Shown: one piece after another, positions 44,192-50,725 of the stretch
Layout of the letters: every line of letters starts with the position of its first letter
Position numbering within the stretch: position 1 is the stretch's first letter
The notes under the pieces: model-generated
Told to the model about the DNA's origin: nothing
Seen by the model: only the letters and a program-made list of their open reading frames with translations
Database searches by the model: none
Program-made: the position numbers and the translations under genes
Assembly: GCF_004364805.1 (NCBI RefSeq)
Contig: NZ_SOAP01000002.1
Coordinates: 1,426,001-1,490,000, forward strand
Direction: 5' to 3'
DNA length: 64,000 nucleotides
Source: Pelagimonas phthalicica
GTDB lineage: Bacteria > Pseudomonadota > Alphaproteobacteria > Rhodobacterales > Rhodobacteraceae

Positions 44192-44401
44192 TTAAATCAT
44201 CTGTTTTTGTTTACCTGTTGCTGGCGCATTATCGACCAAACCCTTCGCAAGCGCAGAGCGAATAGCTGCTTCAGCCGCTTCACACATTTCAGAAGCAGAC
44301 AAACCTCTATCGTCGCCCGGAAAGAACTTAAAGTTCACGAGCTGCCTTCCTTCTTCAAACAGAAGCGAATGCAGCCTATTTGTAGTTGCACTCTGTGTCA
44401 T
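44192..44401 (-). CDS. Small hypothetical protein, partner of the ImmA-like gene
   Basis: A 69-residue protein from ATG 44401 (MTQSATTNRLHSLLFEEGRQ); an upstream start at 44413 adds four residues. No domain is recognisable: a polar N-terminus, a short stretch LVNFKFFPGDDRGL, and a helix AEAAIRSALAKGLV. It precedes the ImmA-like gene on the same strand in AT-rich DNA. The pair may be an operon of an accessory regulatory or defence-type locus, but nothing proves it. Confidence 0.55.
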   Translation of the reverse strand: MTQSATTNRLHSLLFEEGRQLVNFKFFPGDDRGLSASEMCEAAEAAIRSALAKGLVDNAPATGKQKQMI

Positions 44402-44788
44402 GATCACTCCCAACGGCTTGAGCCAAGATAACTAAAAATTAAGAACTGATTGTGTTTTTTCAATGACACTGTCTAGCGCCACCGGTTGACATGTTTTCAC
44501 ATATAACGTGAAAGCTAACAACTAGTTGACAAGGTTTTAGTTAACCGAATCACAAAAACTTCCGACCTCTCAATTAATTTTCAATTAATATCAACGAGTT
44601 GAGAAAAATTACCCCGCAATCACAAAGAGTTTCGAATGTCATAGTTTTCTTCTCCCAACGTTTCATCGCCACAAGAACAAAGCACTTCGGCATCGTTTCG
44701 CTCATAAATGCGTTATTTTTGTCACATTTTTCAAATTTTCTAACGCCTGCTACCCATTCCCCTCCACCTCAAACGGCTTATGATACTT
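44402..44788. other. AT-rich gene-free stretch
   Basis: About 390 bp of AT-rich DNA between the small gene and the Phd/YefM gene. It must hold the promoter of the two minus-strand genes; a TTGAAA...TAATTT pair with 16-bp spacing is present near 44460-44435. An inverted repeat TTCAC-N7-GTGAA occurs around 44500-44515. No protein or RNA gene is recognisable. Confidence 0.4.
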
Positions 44789-45169
44789 TCAGGGATGCGT
44801 GGTGATCAGCACCGGGTCGTCGTCCCAGGGGTCTTCGCCCTTTTGCGCCCGTTTCCGAATATCGCCCGAGCGCGCCTCGCCGCCGACCAGCTTGCCGGAA
44901 TTCAGCCGCGCCAGCTCTTCCGCCGCCTGCACCGATTTCGCCGCCCGCCAGCGCGAATATTCCTGCTCCAGCCGTTGCGCCTTTTGGCTCTCGACCTGGC
45001 CCAGCAACTCCTCCAGCATCTTGAGCTGATAAAACGGGATCACCGCCGCCACATGTTTGCCATGCCGGGTCAGCCATAGATGCCCGCCAATCTGCTCCAC
45101 CCATTTCAGGTCTTTCCCTGCCTTCTCACGAAAACGTGAGATCGAAATCCGGCGATAGACGTGTTCCAT
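44789..45169 (-). CDS. Phd/YefM-family antitoxin-like protein, no adjacent toxin
   Basis: A 126-residue protein from ATG 45169. The N-terminal ~60 residues match Phd/YefM-type antitoxins (SISRFREKAGKDLKWVEQIG, LTRHGKHVAAVIPFYQLKML), a DNA-binding fold that represses its own operon. The long C-terminal tail is charged (LEQEYSRWRAAKSVQAAEEL). No Doc, YoeB or other toxin-like gene is adjacent, so it is an orphan or regulates something else. The upstream region carries three copies of an inverted-repeat motif that could be its operator. Confidence 0.72.
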   Translation of the reverse strand: MEHVYRRISISRFREKAGKDLKWVEQIGGHLWLTRHGKHVAAVIPFYQLKMLEELLGQVESQKAQRLEQEYSRWRAAKSVQAAEELARLNSGKLVGGEARSGDIRKRAQKGEDPWDDDPVLITTHP

Positions 45170-45194
45170 GCTCGACCCTTTCTGCGCGTCACCC

Positions 45195-45319
45195 CAATCT
45201 GTCCGAAACAGAGCCAGAATCGGACAGATTGCCTGAGCCGGGGCCCCAGACGCCCCCTCGGACCCCGGTTGCACGCCCCAGGCAATCTCCCCCAAACAAA
45301 CCCTGTTTCGGACAGATTG
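45195..45319. promoter_or_regulatory. Three-copy inverted repeat upstream of the Phd/YefM gene
   Basis: CAATCTGTCCGAAACAG at 45195-45211 and its exact reverse complement at 45303-45319 flank a third shorter copy, TCGGACAGATTG, at 45220-45231. The motif lies directly before the antitoxin-like start, the expected place for its autoregulatory operator. Confidence 0.5.
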
Positions 45320-45338
45320 CACCTTAAGAAAAAGCAAA

Positions 45339-45363
45339 CGCCCGAGGGTTAAACCACCGGGCG
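45339..45363 (-). terminator. Terminator after the DUF1353 lipoprotein gene
   Basis: On the minus strand, CGCCCG/CGGGCG stem with an inner GGTTTAACC palindrome, followed by TTTGCTTTTTC. It is 72 bp after the DUF1353 stop. Confidence 0.6.
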
Positions 45364-45435
45364 CTGGATTTACCCCTACCGGGCAAAGCTGTGAAATCGC
45401 TCAGATCTCGCCCCCCATCGGGGCGCATCTTAAGG

Positions 45436-46266
45436 TCACGTCAGCCCCGGATCAGTCGGATCATTGGGTTCGCTAGGATAGGTCGGATCGTAGGGATCAT
45501 CGGGATAGGTCGGCTCGTAAGGATCATCGGGATAGGTCGGCTCATAAGGCTCCATCGGGCCAGCGGCGTTGTCTTCCGGAACCTCTTCCTCATGCGTATC
45601 CAACAGCAAATGGTTCTCCCATTTGCGCAGATATCTGTCCAGCTCAGGCAGGGTTGGCGAATTGGCCGAAATGTAATTTTTCGTAGCCCTCATAGCGGTT
45701 TGCAGGTCCGCATCCGACACGCGATCCAACATGCGCGTGGTCTCCCAACGCGGGCCGCCCAGCCAGACGGCGGCATACATCAGCTTGGCCCGCAGCTCGG
45801 GCGTGCCGCCCACAATCAGCCCGTCATAGAACATGCGATGCACATCCTCCCAACGCCCATCGTGAAAACGCGGCCCGGACTCATTGCCGATACCGCAATA
45901 GGCATCATGCACGGCGGCCGCGTTGATATATTCCGGCGAGGTCGGCTTGCCCACAATGGCGGTAAAAATCTCCGGAATCGACGCCCCATCCGTCAACGTC
46001 CCCTTAGGCGCCTGCCAATCCCGACCCAGCGCATCGACAAAGTTCAATGTCACCGAAGTCGGAAAGAATTTATAAGGGCGGTTTTGAATGGTGATCGCTT
46101 TGGTCTCAACGCGTAAGGGGTTGTGATCAAAAACACATCCCCCTTGCGGGCGGGTAAAGCAGGACACTTCGGGCAGGTCGGTCTTTTGGGCCTTTTCCAA
46201 GGCCAAAAACGGAGCACACCCGGTGATGACCAGGCCGCATACCCCTAATAAGGCGCTTTTCATCAT
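45436..46266 (-). CDS. DUF1353 lipoprotein with C-terminal Pro-rich repeat tail
   Basis: A 276-residue protein whose signal MMKSALLGVCGLVITGC places a lipidated cysteine at residue 17. The middle has the DUF1353 pattern (LTDGASIPEIFTAIVGKPTS, AAAVHDAYCGIGNESGPRFH, VHRMFYDGLIVGG), a family usually found as a phage or host-envelope protein of unknown activity; the conserved HDxYC suggests a catalytic site. The last ~40 residues are three near-identical nine-residue units (PYEPTYPDD type), an extended acidic, proline-rich tail. It is cell-envelope anchored. Confidence 0.8.
   Translation of the reverse strand: MMKSALLGVCGLVITGCAPFLALEKAQKTDLPEVSCFTRPQGGCVFDHNPLRVETKAITIQNRPYKFFPTSVTLNFVDALGRDWQAPKGTLTDGASIPEIFTAIVGKPTSPEYINAAAVHDAYCGIGNESGPRFHDGRWEDVHRMFYDGLIVGGTPELRAKLMYAAVWLGGPRWETTRMLDRVSDADLQTAMRATKNYISANSPTLPELDRYLRKWENHLLLDTHEEEVPEDNAAGPMEPYEPTYPDDPYEPTYPDDPYDPTYPSEPNDPTDPGLT
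45481..45561. repeat. 27-bp tandem repeat coding the Pro-rich tail of the DUF1353 protein
   Basis: Three units of 27 bp (45481-45507, 45508-45534, 45535-45561) differ at only a few positions. They encode the repeated PYEPTYPDD segment. Unit number may vary by slippage. Confidence 0.8.
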
Positions 46267-46427
46267 AGCTAATCCTAGAATTCTGAAATCGCCTTAATTT
46301 AATGGATTTCCCCGCATCGCTTCAAGTCAGACCTCACGACACCCGCGCAGCCTGACACAAAATCGGCCTGTCAATTTTGCCATATGCCAACAGGACGCGC
46401 AAAAATCAGGCTGCCCAGTGGTGCGGC

Positions 46428-46469
46428 CTGATCTAGGTCAATCAAATTATTCCAAAACCAGAATATAAA
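46428..46469 (+). promoter_or_regulatory. FNR/Dnr-type promoter of the 59-residue membrane protein
   Basis: CTGATCTAGGTCAA (46428-46441) matches the FNR-family half-sites TTGAT/ATCAA with one change in each. TATAAA at 46464-46469 is placed as the -10 of a class II promoter, with the box centred about 41.5 bp before the predicted start near 46476. The gene starts at 46500. Oxygen or nitric-oxide control is inferred. Confidence 0.6.
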
Positions 46470-46499
46470 AAGCGCGGATTTCAACTCAGGAGACCTGAC

Positions 46500-46679
46500 A
46501 TGCTGCGTCTGGCAAGTATCCTCTATTCTTTGATTTCAACCACCCTGGCCGGAACCCTGGTCATTGCCGTTCTCACGGCCGGATATGGCACTTTGACGCC
46601 GATCCTGGCAGCGGCGGCGGCGGGGTTCGTACTGGCCCTGCCCGTGGCTTATCTGGTAGCCAAGGCGATCTATAGCTGA
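46500..46679 (+). CDS. 59-residue membrane protein
   Basis: A short gene not captured by length filters. ATG 46500 follows CAGGAGACC. The product has two hydrophobic helices (LISTTLAGTLVIAVLTAGY and ILAAAAAGFVLALPVAYLVA) and ends AKAIYS. Homologues are widespread in Rhodobacteraceae and are sometimes mislabelled CTP synthetase; no function is known to me. Its last 10 bp overlap the convergent phosphatase gene. The upstream FNR-type promoter suggests expression under low oxygen or with nitric oxide. Confidence 0.75.
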   Translation: MLRLASILYSLISTTLAGTLVIAVLTAGYGTLTPILAAAAAGFVLALPVAYLVAKAIYS

Positions 46680-47119
46680 TCCAGCAGCGCGTCGGCACAT
46701 ATCTCAACAAGATCAAGCGTGCCGTCAAAGTCACGTGTATAATAGGGGTCGGGCACATGGTCGGCCCCGGTTTGCGGCGCAAAATCCGTGAACAGGGCCA
46801 GCTTGGCCCGGGCCGAGTTGGGCGCTAAATCTTGCAAGTTCCTCAGATTGTCCGCATCCATCGCGACAATCAGATCAAACCGCTCAAAATCCTGCGCCGT
46901 CACCTGACGCGCCCTGAGCGGCGCAAGGTCATAGCCCCGCTTAGCCGCACAGACCTGCATCGCCCCATAGGGCGGTTCGCCCACATGCCACGCCCCGGTC
47001 CCAGCGCTGTCCAACTCCAACGGCAAATCACGCGCCAAAGCCTTGGCCCGTGTCACAGCCTCCGCCGAGGGGGAGCGGCAGATATTTCCGAGACACACAA
47101 AGAGGATAGATCTGGTCAT
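46670..47119 (-). CDS. Low-molecular-weight protein tyrosine phosphatase
   Basis: A 149-residue cytoplasmic phosphatase. The P-loop FVCLGNICRS gives Cys9 and Arg15 (C-x5-R), followed by SAEAV. The general acid is in the DPYYTRD loop near residue 125. It could dephosphorylate tyrosine kinases of polysaccharide export or, as an arsenate reductase-like enzyme, reduce arsenate; the DP loop favours phosphatase. It is downstream of the PCu(A)C gene, with a strong terminator between them, and overlaps the 59-residue gene by 10 bp. Confidence 0.9.
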   Translation of the reverse strand: MTRSILFVCLGNICRSPSAEAVTRAKALARDLPLELDSAGTGAWHVGEPPYGAMQVCAAKRGYDLAPLRARQVTAQDFERFDLIVAMDADNLRNLQDLAPNSARAKLALFTDFAPQTGADHVPDPYYTRDFDGTLDLVEICADALLDQL

Positions 47120-47153
47120 GCCCCTGCATAGGGCGCTTTCCCGCCAAGGTCAA

Positions 47154-47207
47154 AACCCCAGCCGTGGCGCGACGGGGTGGGTGGGTGGGCGGCGTGCCAC
47201 GGCTGGG
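47154..47207 (-). terminator. Terminator of the PCu(A)C gene with a G-quadruplex motif in its loop
   Basis: 12-bp perfect stem CCCAGCCGTGGC/GCCACGGCTGGG, extended by further pairs, followed on the minus strand by GGGGTTTTG. The plus-strand loop contains GGGG-T-GGG-T-GGG-T-GGG at 47174-47189. Confidence 0.75.
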
Positions 47208-47263
47208 CAGAAAAAAGGGGGCACAGGTTTCCCCACGCCCCCCAACATTCAATTCATCAGGGC

Positions 47264-47749
47264 TTAGTGATCGTGACCGTGCTTGTGCCCGTGCCCCTCA
47301 CCCATGCCTGTCATCGGCTTGCGCTCCAGATCCACGGGAATATCGACAACAACCTCACCCGCCTTTTCAAAGGTCAGGGTCACCTTGACCGTGGCCCCCT
47401 GCTCCATCGGGCCATTCAGCCCCATGAACATCACGTGATCCCCGCCCCGCTTCAGCATATGCTTGCCACCGGCCGGGATGACAAAGCCCTCTTCGACTTC
47501 CATCATCTTCATCACGCCCTCGCCCATATCCTTATGGGTGTGCAACTCAACCCGCTTGGAGATGTCAGAGGCCGCTCCAATCAAACGATCATCTTCAGAG
47601 CCGGTGTTTTCAATCACCATAAAGGCCGCGCCAGCCTTGGCCGATTTACCCGCCGCGCGGGCGTAAGGATCAACAACAGCGATCTCAGCAAAAGCCGCGG
47701 TCGAAAAAACGGCAAGCGCAGCGCCTGCCAGAACAGCATTCAATTTCAT
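47264..47749 (-). CDS. Periplasmic copper chaperone, PCu(A)C family
   Basis: A 161-residue protein with a signal peptide (cleavage after AAFA). It binds Cu(I) and delivers it to cytochrome oxidase or similar enzymes. The copper motif is spread over residues about 70-110, with VELHTHKDMGEGVMKMM and the distal HVMFMGL, and the C-terminus ends in a His-rich tail (GHGHKHGHDH) that may collect copper. It is followed by a strong terminator and preceded by the CHGF-motif gene. Confidence 0.9.
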   Translation of the reverse strand: MKLNAVLAGAALAVFSTAAFAEIAVVDPYARAAGKSAKAGAAFMVIENTGSEDDRLIGAASDISKRVELHTHKDMGEGVMKMMEVEEGFVIPAGGKHMLKRGGDHVMFMGLNGPMEQGATVKVTLTFEKAGEVVVDIPVDLERKPMTGMGEGHGHKHGHDH

Positions 47750-47863
47750 AACAAGGGTTTCCTTGATTTACAGTATTTTACAGGGTGATTTCGTCTTTGA
47801 TCCCAGGCCAGATTCACTCAGACCTGGAGTGATCTCTGGCCAGGCCAACACATCCGTGTCAGC

Positions 47864-48214
47864 TCAGCCCCAAACGGGCGGATCGCGGGCGCTTGCCAGC
47901 CGGGGCGCGCGCCCTGAATTGCGATAAGTTCCTGGGACAAAATCAGCCGTGTTCCAAACCGGGTTCAGCGCCGCCAAAGACGGGCCATCCTGCCCCTCCA
48001 ACGCCAGTGCCGCCGCGAAATCCGGGCAGACAATGGGCGGGCCGGTCGGGTTGCCTTCGGCATCCACCGGAATGCTGACAACCCCAAAGCCGTGGCAAAT
48101 CTCCAACTCGCCCACAGCCGCCGCCTGCCCCTGCGCCACCGCCAGGGTCTGGCTGGTCAGCGCGAGCATCAGCGCCATCACACAGGCGGTGAGAGATCGC
48201 AGAAACACGTTCAT
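47864..48214 (-). CDS. Small exported protein, copper-locus neighbour
   Basis: A 116-residue protein with a signal peptide (CVMALMLALTSQTLAVAQ). ATG 48214 is the preferred start over the TTG three codons upstream. The mature part holds ELEICHGFGVVSIPVDAEGN and PPIVCPDFAAALALEGQDGP, with two cysteines and a histidine that could bind metal. The pattern recalls DUF2946-like proteins next to copper genes. It is 114 bp upstream of the PCu(A)C gene on the same strand and probably in its transcript; a role in copper handling is inferred. Confidence 0.62.
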   Translation of the reverse strand: MNVFLRSLTACVMALMLALTSQTLAVAQGQAAAVGELEICHGFGVVSIPVDAEGNPTGPPIVCPDFAAALALEGQDGPSLAALNPVWNTADFVPGTYRNSGRAPRLASARDPPVWG

Positions 48215-48358
48215 TGTTGGCAAACATAGTTCCCGCTCAAGAGAGTTAAAAGCAGTATCTAATATCTGTATTTGAAAATTCGCATTGCCGAGGCACTTGT
48301 CTAAGGTGGCAGACCTGTTAGCGTTGCGACAAAGAACTTTTGAGCTCTTGGATGAATA

Positions 48359-48916
48359 ATGGAATTTCTCAGTCTTCTCGAAGCGTTACGCAACGATTAC
48401 ATGACGCGTTACGAAGCCGCCCATCAAGAGCTTCTCCAAAGCACCAACGAAGTTGTGGCAGAAGTCGCCTTTGAACTCTCTGAGGACAGCACCGTCTTTA
48501 ATCGCCTATATGTGGTAGATTTTCTTGAAAGCTATCCCGACGGTCCAAGTGCCGTGGAAATAGCTGCAGAGGAGAGCGATTATAGTGGCCCAGGTTCATA
48601 TGTGTTCAACACTATCGCAGTGACAATGTTTCCTAGCAGTTGGGACGACATCAACATCGAACTCCCTATCCCAGCGCATAAGATCGCGGGTTTTGAGCCC
48701 TGGTTCGATCGTTGGATGGACATAGATGGCGTTCACACGCCATCGGGTGAGGCCTATCTCGCCAGTATTCACTCCGTAATCTTGCAAGACAATACAGTTT
48801 TCGTCGACTTTGGCACCGCACCGGTCACAGCTTTCACTTCGCTGTTGGACCTTTTGGCCGACAACCAGATTACCTCGGTCAGCATCTTTGGTGAGCGCGT
48901 CCGCCAAGAACAATAG
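48359..48916 (+). CDS. Hypothetical protein of unknown family
   Basis: A 185-residue acidic cytoplasmic protein without signal or membrane segment. It begins MEFLSLLEALRNDYMTRYEA and contains AGFEPWFDRWMDIDGVHTPS and VFVDFGTAPVTAFTSLLDLL. I recognise no domain. The ribosome site is weak. Base composition is AT-richer than that of the flanking copper and ribosomal genes. It looks like a single-gene accessory insert, possibly an immunity-type protein, but this is only a guess. Confidence 0.6.
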   Translation: MEFLSLLEALRNDYMTRYEAAHQELLQSTNEVVAEVAFELSEDSTVFNRLYVVDFLESYPDGPSAVEIAAEESDYSGPGSYVFNTIAVTMFPSSWDDINIELPIPAHKIAGFEPWFDRWMDIDGVHTPSGEAYLASIHSVILQDNTVFVDFGTAPVTAFTSLLDLLADNQITSVSIFGERVRQEQ

Positions 48917-48926
48917 AACACAAAGA

Positions 48927-48957
48927 AAAACCCCCACCGCCACGCGGTAGGGGTTTT
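48927..48957. terminator. Bidirectional terminator between the orphan gene and rpmB
   Basis: Stem with arms AAAACCCC/GGGGTTTT and inner ACCGC/GCGGT, with T- or A-runs on both sides. It serves the plus-strand orphan and the minus-strand rpmB. Confidence 0.85.
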
Positions 48958-48985
48958 CTATCACTCAGGCCATATGGCCCGCGGA

Positions 48986-49276
48986 TCACGCCTCGGCAGC
49001 TTGCGCCTTGGCGATCTCTTTTTTCACTTTCAGCGCGTGTGCGGACAGTTCGGTGTCCTTGGCTTTCGCCAGGTACTTGTCCAGACCACCGCGGTGATCA
49101 ACAGAGCGCAGAGCGTGGGCAGAAATGCGGAACTTGATGCCACGGCCCAAAGTCTCGGACTGCAGGGTCACATCATTCAGGTTCGGCAAAAAGCGACGCT
49201 TGGTCTTGTTGTTGGCGTGGCTTACGTTGTTGCCCGACATCGGGCCCTTACCGGTCAATTCGCATACGCGCGACAT
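48986..49276 (-). CDS. rpmB: 50S ribosomal protein L28
   Basis: A 96-residue ribosomal protein. [20 protein letters not shown], then [13 protein letters not shown] and [17 protein letters not shown] match L28 of alphaproteobacteria. The N-terminal CELTGKGP carries one of the cysteines found in zinc-type L28s; the full zinc motif is not present, so it is the zinc-free form. A sigma-70 promoter is 150 bp upstream, leaving a leader of about 140 nt. Confidence 0.97.
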   Translation of the reverse strand: MSRVCELTGKGPMSGNNVSHANNKTKRRFLPNLNDVTLQSETLGRGIKFRISAHALRSVDHRGGLDKYLAKAKDTELSAHALKVKKEIAKAQAAEA

Positions 49277-49424
49277 GGGTTCATCCTCATCGTTTCGGGC
49301 AAGGATGCGGCCTTGCCAATGTCAAAGGGTGCCGTTCGGTCCTTGGCTTCTCAGGATCCGGGGTCCTGCCCACGTGATTCCCTTTTCGCAAAGGCCCGAG
49401 TAGCACCCGGAATCTGGTCGGGGT

Positions 49425-49453
49425 GGCATAGACTCACAGCCCCCCCGCGTCAA
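49425..49453 (-). promoter_or_regulatory. Promoter of rpmB
   Basis: On the minus strand, TTGACG (49453-49448) and TATGCC (49430-49425) with a 17-bp spacer. The transcript would have a ~140-nt leader containing the hairpin GGCAAGG/CCTTGCC at 49298-49317. Confidence 0.55.
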
Positions 49454-49476
49454 GGCCATCCTGCGCCCATTCTTGC

Positions 49477-50457
49477 CTATTCGGCAGAAAGAGCGCCCTC
49501 AAGCAAAACCTGCGCCGCCGCCGAAGGGGTCAAAGCGCCATTTTCCACCTGGGCTGCCAGCTCTCCCATGACCCCGCGCACCGGGTCGCGGGTCAGCCGT
49601 TCCAACAGGCGTTCGCGCACTTCGGCCTCAAACCAATGACGCGCCTGGGCGGCCCGGCGGGCGTCAAAATGCCCATTGGCCCGGCGCCAGTCATTCAACT
49701 CGCACATCGCCTCCCAGGCCGTATCCAGCCCGTTTTCCTCAACCGCCGAAACCGTCAGCGCCTTGGGATAGCCTTCGGGATCCTGTGGGCGTTTGCGCAG
49801 CAGGCGCAGCGCCCCGGCATAATCCGCACAGGTGCGCGTCGCGGTCGCTTTGAGATCACCATCCGCCTTGTTGATCAGCAGGATGTCGGCCATCTCCATA
49901 ATGCCGCGTTTGACCCCCTGCAGCTCATCCCCGCCCGCCGGGGCGAGCAGCAACAGGAACAGATCAGACATTTCCGCAACCATGGTCTCGGATTGGCCAA
50001 CCCCGACGGTCTCAATAAGGATCACGTCAAACCCGGAGGCCTCGCAAAGATCAATCGCCTCACGCGTCCGTCGGGCCACGCCACCCAGCTGGCTCTGGCT
50101 CGGGCTGGGGCGGATAAAAGCGTTGCGATCACGGCTCAGCCGCTCCATCCGCGTCTTATCCCCCAGGATCGAGCCCCCCGAGCGCGCCGAGCTTGGATCC
50201 ACCGCCAGCACCGCCACGCGCAGCCCCAGGCCGGTCAGCATCATGCCAAAAGCCTCGATAAAGGTGGATTTGCCCACCCCCGGTGTACCCGACAGACCGA
50301 TGCGCATCGCAGCGCGCTCATGCCCGCGCAGCTTTTCCAGCAGCTCAAGGCTTTGCGCGCGATGATCCGCCCGCCCGCTCTCCACCAAGGTGATCGCCCG
50401 CGCAAGCGCGCGCCGCTCGCCTGCCAGTATTCGTGTCGAAAGATCGTCCGTATCCAT
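49477..50457 (-). CDS. meaB: Methylmalonyl-CoA mutase-associated GTPase MeaB
   Basis: G3E-family GTPase of 326 residues that protects and loads methylmalonyl-CoA mutase with adenosylcobalamin. P-loop GTPGVGKST, then DPSSARSGGSILGDKTRM, the switch ETVGVGQSE and G4 NKAD. The frame is open to 50883 upstream, but ATG 50457 (MDTDDLSTRILAGERRAL) is where the family begins. No mutase gene is adjacent in this window. It is divergent from hrpB. Confidence 0.93.
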   Translation of the reverse strand: MDTDDLSTRILAGERRALARAITLVESGRADHRAQSLELLEKLRGHERAAMRIGLSGTPGVGKSTFIEAFGMMLTGLGLRVAVLAVDPSSARSGGSILGDKTRMERLSRDRNAFIRPSPSQSQLGGVARRTREAIDLCEASGFDVILIETVGVGQSETMVAEMSDLFLLLLAPAGGDELQGVKRGIMEMADILLINKADGDLKATATRTCADYAGALRLLRKRPQDPEGYPKALTVSAVEENGLDTAWEAMCELNDWRRANGHFDARRAAQARHWFEAEVRERLLERLTRDPVRGVMGELAAQVENGALTPSAAAQVLLEGALSAE

Positions 50458-50502
50458 GGCGGTTTTGTTCCAACCCCGCCTGCAAAAGTCCAGCCCGCCC
50501 TG

Positions 50503-50680
50503 TCTTCTTTGGGCCAAAAATATCCTCGGGGGTGAATTGGCCGCAGCTCGCATTGCGCAAAAAGGGCCCGCAACCGGCCTTCGAACGCGATATGCAAACA
50601 AACGCTGCCTCAAAGCCCGGTTGCAGGTCCTTATTTTGCTAAGCGTAAATCGAGAGGGCCAAGAGGGGGCAGACAGCCCC
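50503..50680. repeat. Intergenic repeat family C, copy 2 (interrupted)
   Basis: TTCTTTGGGCCAAAAATAT and CGGGGGTGAATTGG at 50503-50540 equal copy 1, and the GGGGGC/GCCCCC hairpin is at 50664-50680. About 120 bp separate the two parts, where copy 1 has about 15. It lies in the meaB/hrpB divergent region. Confidence 0.6.
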
Positions 50681-50725
50681 CTCCTCCCCCTTCCCAAAAC
50701 GCGCAAACTCTCCCATAAGCCCGCT

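Noticed and set aside
45195-45319. CRISPR-like array
   Set aside because: Three short copies in mixed orientation with unequal spacing and no cas genes; operator repeats fit better.
50390-50725. Upstream extension of the hrpB frame
   Set aside because: It overlaps meaB on the other strand and precedes the natural HrpB start; high GC keeps the frame open by chance.
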